Of a stretch of 34,186 nt of DNA, positions 33,086-34,186 are shown one piece after another. The notes beneath the pieces were generated by a model that was not told the origin of the DNA, made no database searches, and worked only from the letters and a program-made list of their open reading frames with translations. The stretch is from contig JAITJN010000020.1 of assembly GCA_031278895.1 (NCBI GenBank), forward strand, positions 1 to 34,186, written 5' to 3'. This stretch comes from Candidatus Endomicrobiellum guadaloupense (GTDB lineage: Bacteria > Elusimicrobiota > Endomicrobiia > Endomicrobiales > Endomicrobiaceae). The stretch's first letter is position 1. The number at the start of each line of letters is the position of its first letter. A program made the translations under genes and the position numbers.

Positions 33086-34186
33086 ATGATAAAAACAATA
33101 AAGAAAGTTGGTACATTAGCTGTAGCAGTTTCACTTATGACTACTTTGTTTTCTCAAGAGAGTTTTGCTTTTAAAACGAACACAGTTAACGGTCACGTAG
33201 TCATAGAACTTAATAAAAATGAAGAAAATCTTGCATTTATTAGAGCATTAACTATGGAAATGAAAATGGAGTGTGATAATCAGCATTCAAGTGACGCTCG
33301 GGGGCTCCTAATGAATGGTGTTGCTCAAGCTGAATATACAATGAAGCTTGCAAATGCAGCTTTAAGCACAGTGAAAGGTCCAGAAGTGATAGCATTTGCC
33401 TCTGCTGTAAAGAAGTATAAAGATCTTTTGAAACAACTAAGACGATTAAACCCTCAGGCTTATGCACAAGCTTTTTCTAATAATGTACTATTGGTTGTAA
33501 GAATACAAAAATTAGAGCAGCAAGTAGCTCAATTTAACGAACAAGATAGAAATAAAGCTGTGGAAATAGCAAATTTGAAAAGAGAAATAGATAGATTGAA
33601 GAAAGAACATAATAACATTATTGAGAAATTTAGAAAAAACTTAGCCAAAAAAGATCAAGAAGTAAGACATTTGCTACAAAAAAAGAGTACCTATAAAGCA
33701 CAGATTAAAGAGTTGAAAACACAAGAAACTCAAAGAGTTGAAAAAATAGGTAGCCTTAGTGAGACAATAGCACAAAATACTGATGAAATAAAGAGGTTAA
33801 AAACAGAAGTATCTCAAAAAAATGCAGAAATGGCTAGACTTAATAACCAAATAAGAGAACTTAGTAATTCAATATCTAACGTACAAAGACACTTAGAAAA
33901 TGAATTAGAAAAGGTAAATACAAGAATAGCGGAATTATTAATAGATGCAGCAAATAAAGATGAAAGAATAAAACTTTTAGAAGAACAGTTAAATAGAGAG
34001 AAACAAGAAAGAGGTAGAATGGAAGAAGAAAACAAGAGAACAATAGATAGCTTGAATCAAGATATAGAAAATCTTAGAAATGAGATTAGCACATTAAAAC
34101 AAAACGAGCAGTCAAATTTAAAAAGAATAGAAGAATTGGAATCACAGATAGAAATCCTTAATAAGGAAATAGTGGAATTAAAGGCA
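33086..34186 (+). CDS. Secreted coiled-coil protein, 3' end beyond the window
   Basis: The ATG at 33086, with GGAGGG 3 bases upstream, opens a frame that stays free of stops for 367 codons to the last base of the window. Residues 1-28 are a Sec signal peptide (KTIKKVG, hydrophobic LAVAVSLMTTLF, cleavage after ESFA). Residues 29 to about 145 form a mixed domain I do not recognise, including GHVVIELNKNEENLAF, an Ala-rich helical stretch (ASAVKKYKDL) and QAYAQAFSNN. From about 148 (VRIQKLEQQVAQF) to the end the chain is a continuous coiled coil rich in Glu, Lys, Gln, Asn and Leu with no clear exact repeat. No lipobox is present. It is probably periplasmic or surface-exposed. Its anchor, if any, would lie past the window end. 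Function is unknown. Confidence 0.82.
   Translation, partial: MIKTIKKVGTLAVAVSLMTTLFSQESFAFKTNTVNGHVVIELNKNEENLAFIRALTMEMKMECDNQHSSDARGLLMNGVAQAEYTMKLANAALSTVKGPEVIAFASAVKKYKDLLKQLRRLNPQAYAQAFSNNVLLVVRIQKLEQQVAQFNEQDRNKAVEIANLKREIDRLKKEHNNIIEKFRKNLAKKDQEVRHLLQKKSTYKAQIKELKTQETQRVEKIGSLSETIAQNTDEIKRLKTEVSQKNAEMARLNNQIRELSNSISNVQRHLENELEKVNTRIAELLIDAANKDERIKLLEEQLNREKQERGRMEEENKRTIDSLNQDIENLRNEISTLKQNEQSNLKRIEELESQIEILNKEIVELKA

Noticed and set aside
1-34186. CRISPR arrays, tRNA or rRNA genes, insertion sequences
   Set aside because: No regularly spaced repeats, cloverleaf-like segments, rRNA sequence, transposase motifs or terminal inverted repeats were recognised by eye on either strand.

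Overview
This AT-rich window encodes a Gram-negative bacterium with an outer membrane. It has LpxK and heptose/LPS core genes, Sec signal peptides, a lipoprotein, beta-barrel-like proteins and a class A penicillin-binding protein. The base composition, the tightly overlapped core operons next to decayed gene remnants, and the particular combination of genes suggest the Elusimicrobiota, most plausibly an Endomicrobium-type symbiont of termite-gut flagellates. That assignment rests on recall of gene content and style. No 16S rRNA or other marker is present to prove it.

Layout. The left edge (1-720) holds the 3' end of a PD-(D/E)XK nuclease gene and a decayed MATE-type efflux gene. Next come a GT9-like glycosyltransferase and an ABC-F ATPase (719-3723), then a roughly 500-base gap with the frameshifted C-terminus of an outer-membrane barrel gene on the minus strand and a good promoter. 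From 4221 to 8253 lies a compact envelope operon: GT2 glycosyltransferase, lpxK, gmhB, a DUF3108 protein and a cation diffusion facilitator, closed by a clear intrinsic terminator. tex stands alone (8346-10499). queF then leads into a minimal dcw cluster, murC-murB-ddl-ftsQ-ftsA-ftsZ-pgeF (10712-18098), for peptidoglycan precursors and the divisome. A DUF1810 protein with a lipoprotein signal follows.

The block 18871-25686 is an aromatic amino acid operon, pheA-hisC-aroF-tyrA-aroA, continuing into plsC and ispH. It covers the first step of the shikimate pathway, EPSP synthesis, both prephenate branches and a probable aromatic aminotransferase, then lipid and isoprenoid steps. After a 197-base gap with a GC-rich hairpin come a B12-binding radical SAM protein (TIGR03960 type) and RNase G (25884-29797). 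Two minus-strand genes follow, a barrel-like surface protein and PBP1A. Divergent from PBP1A is a secreted coiled-coil protein (33086 onward) that runs off the window end with no stop.

Most of the window is conserved housekeeping DNA, and I do not see a convincing new multi-gene system. The items most worth a second look are the exported DUF1810 protein, the secreted coiled-coil protein and its symmetric upstream element, the GC-rich hairpin carrying a sequestered Shine-Dalgarno sequence, two possibly leaderless genes, the short unusual FtsZ tail, and two gene remnants readable only by joining frames.
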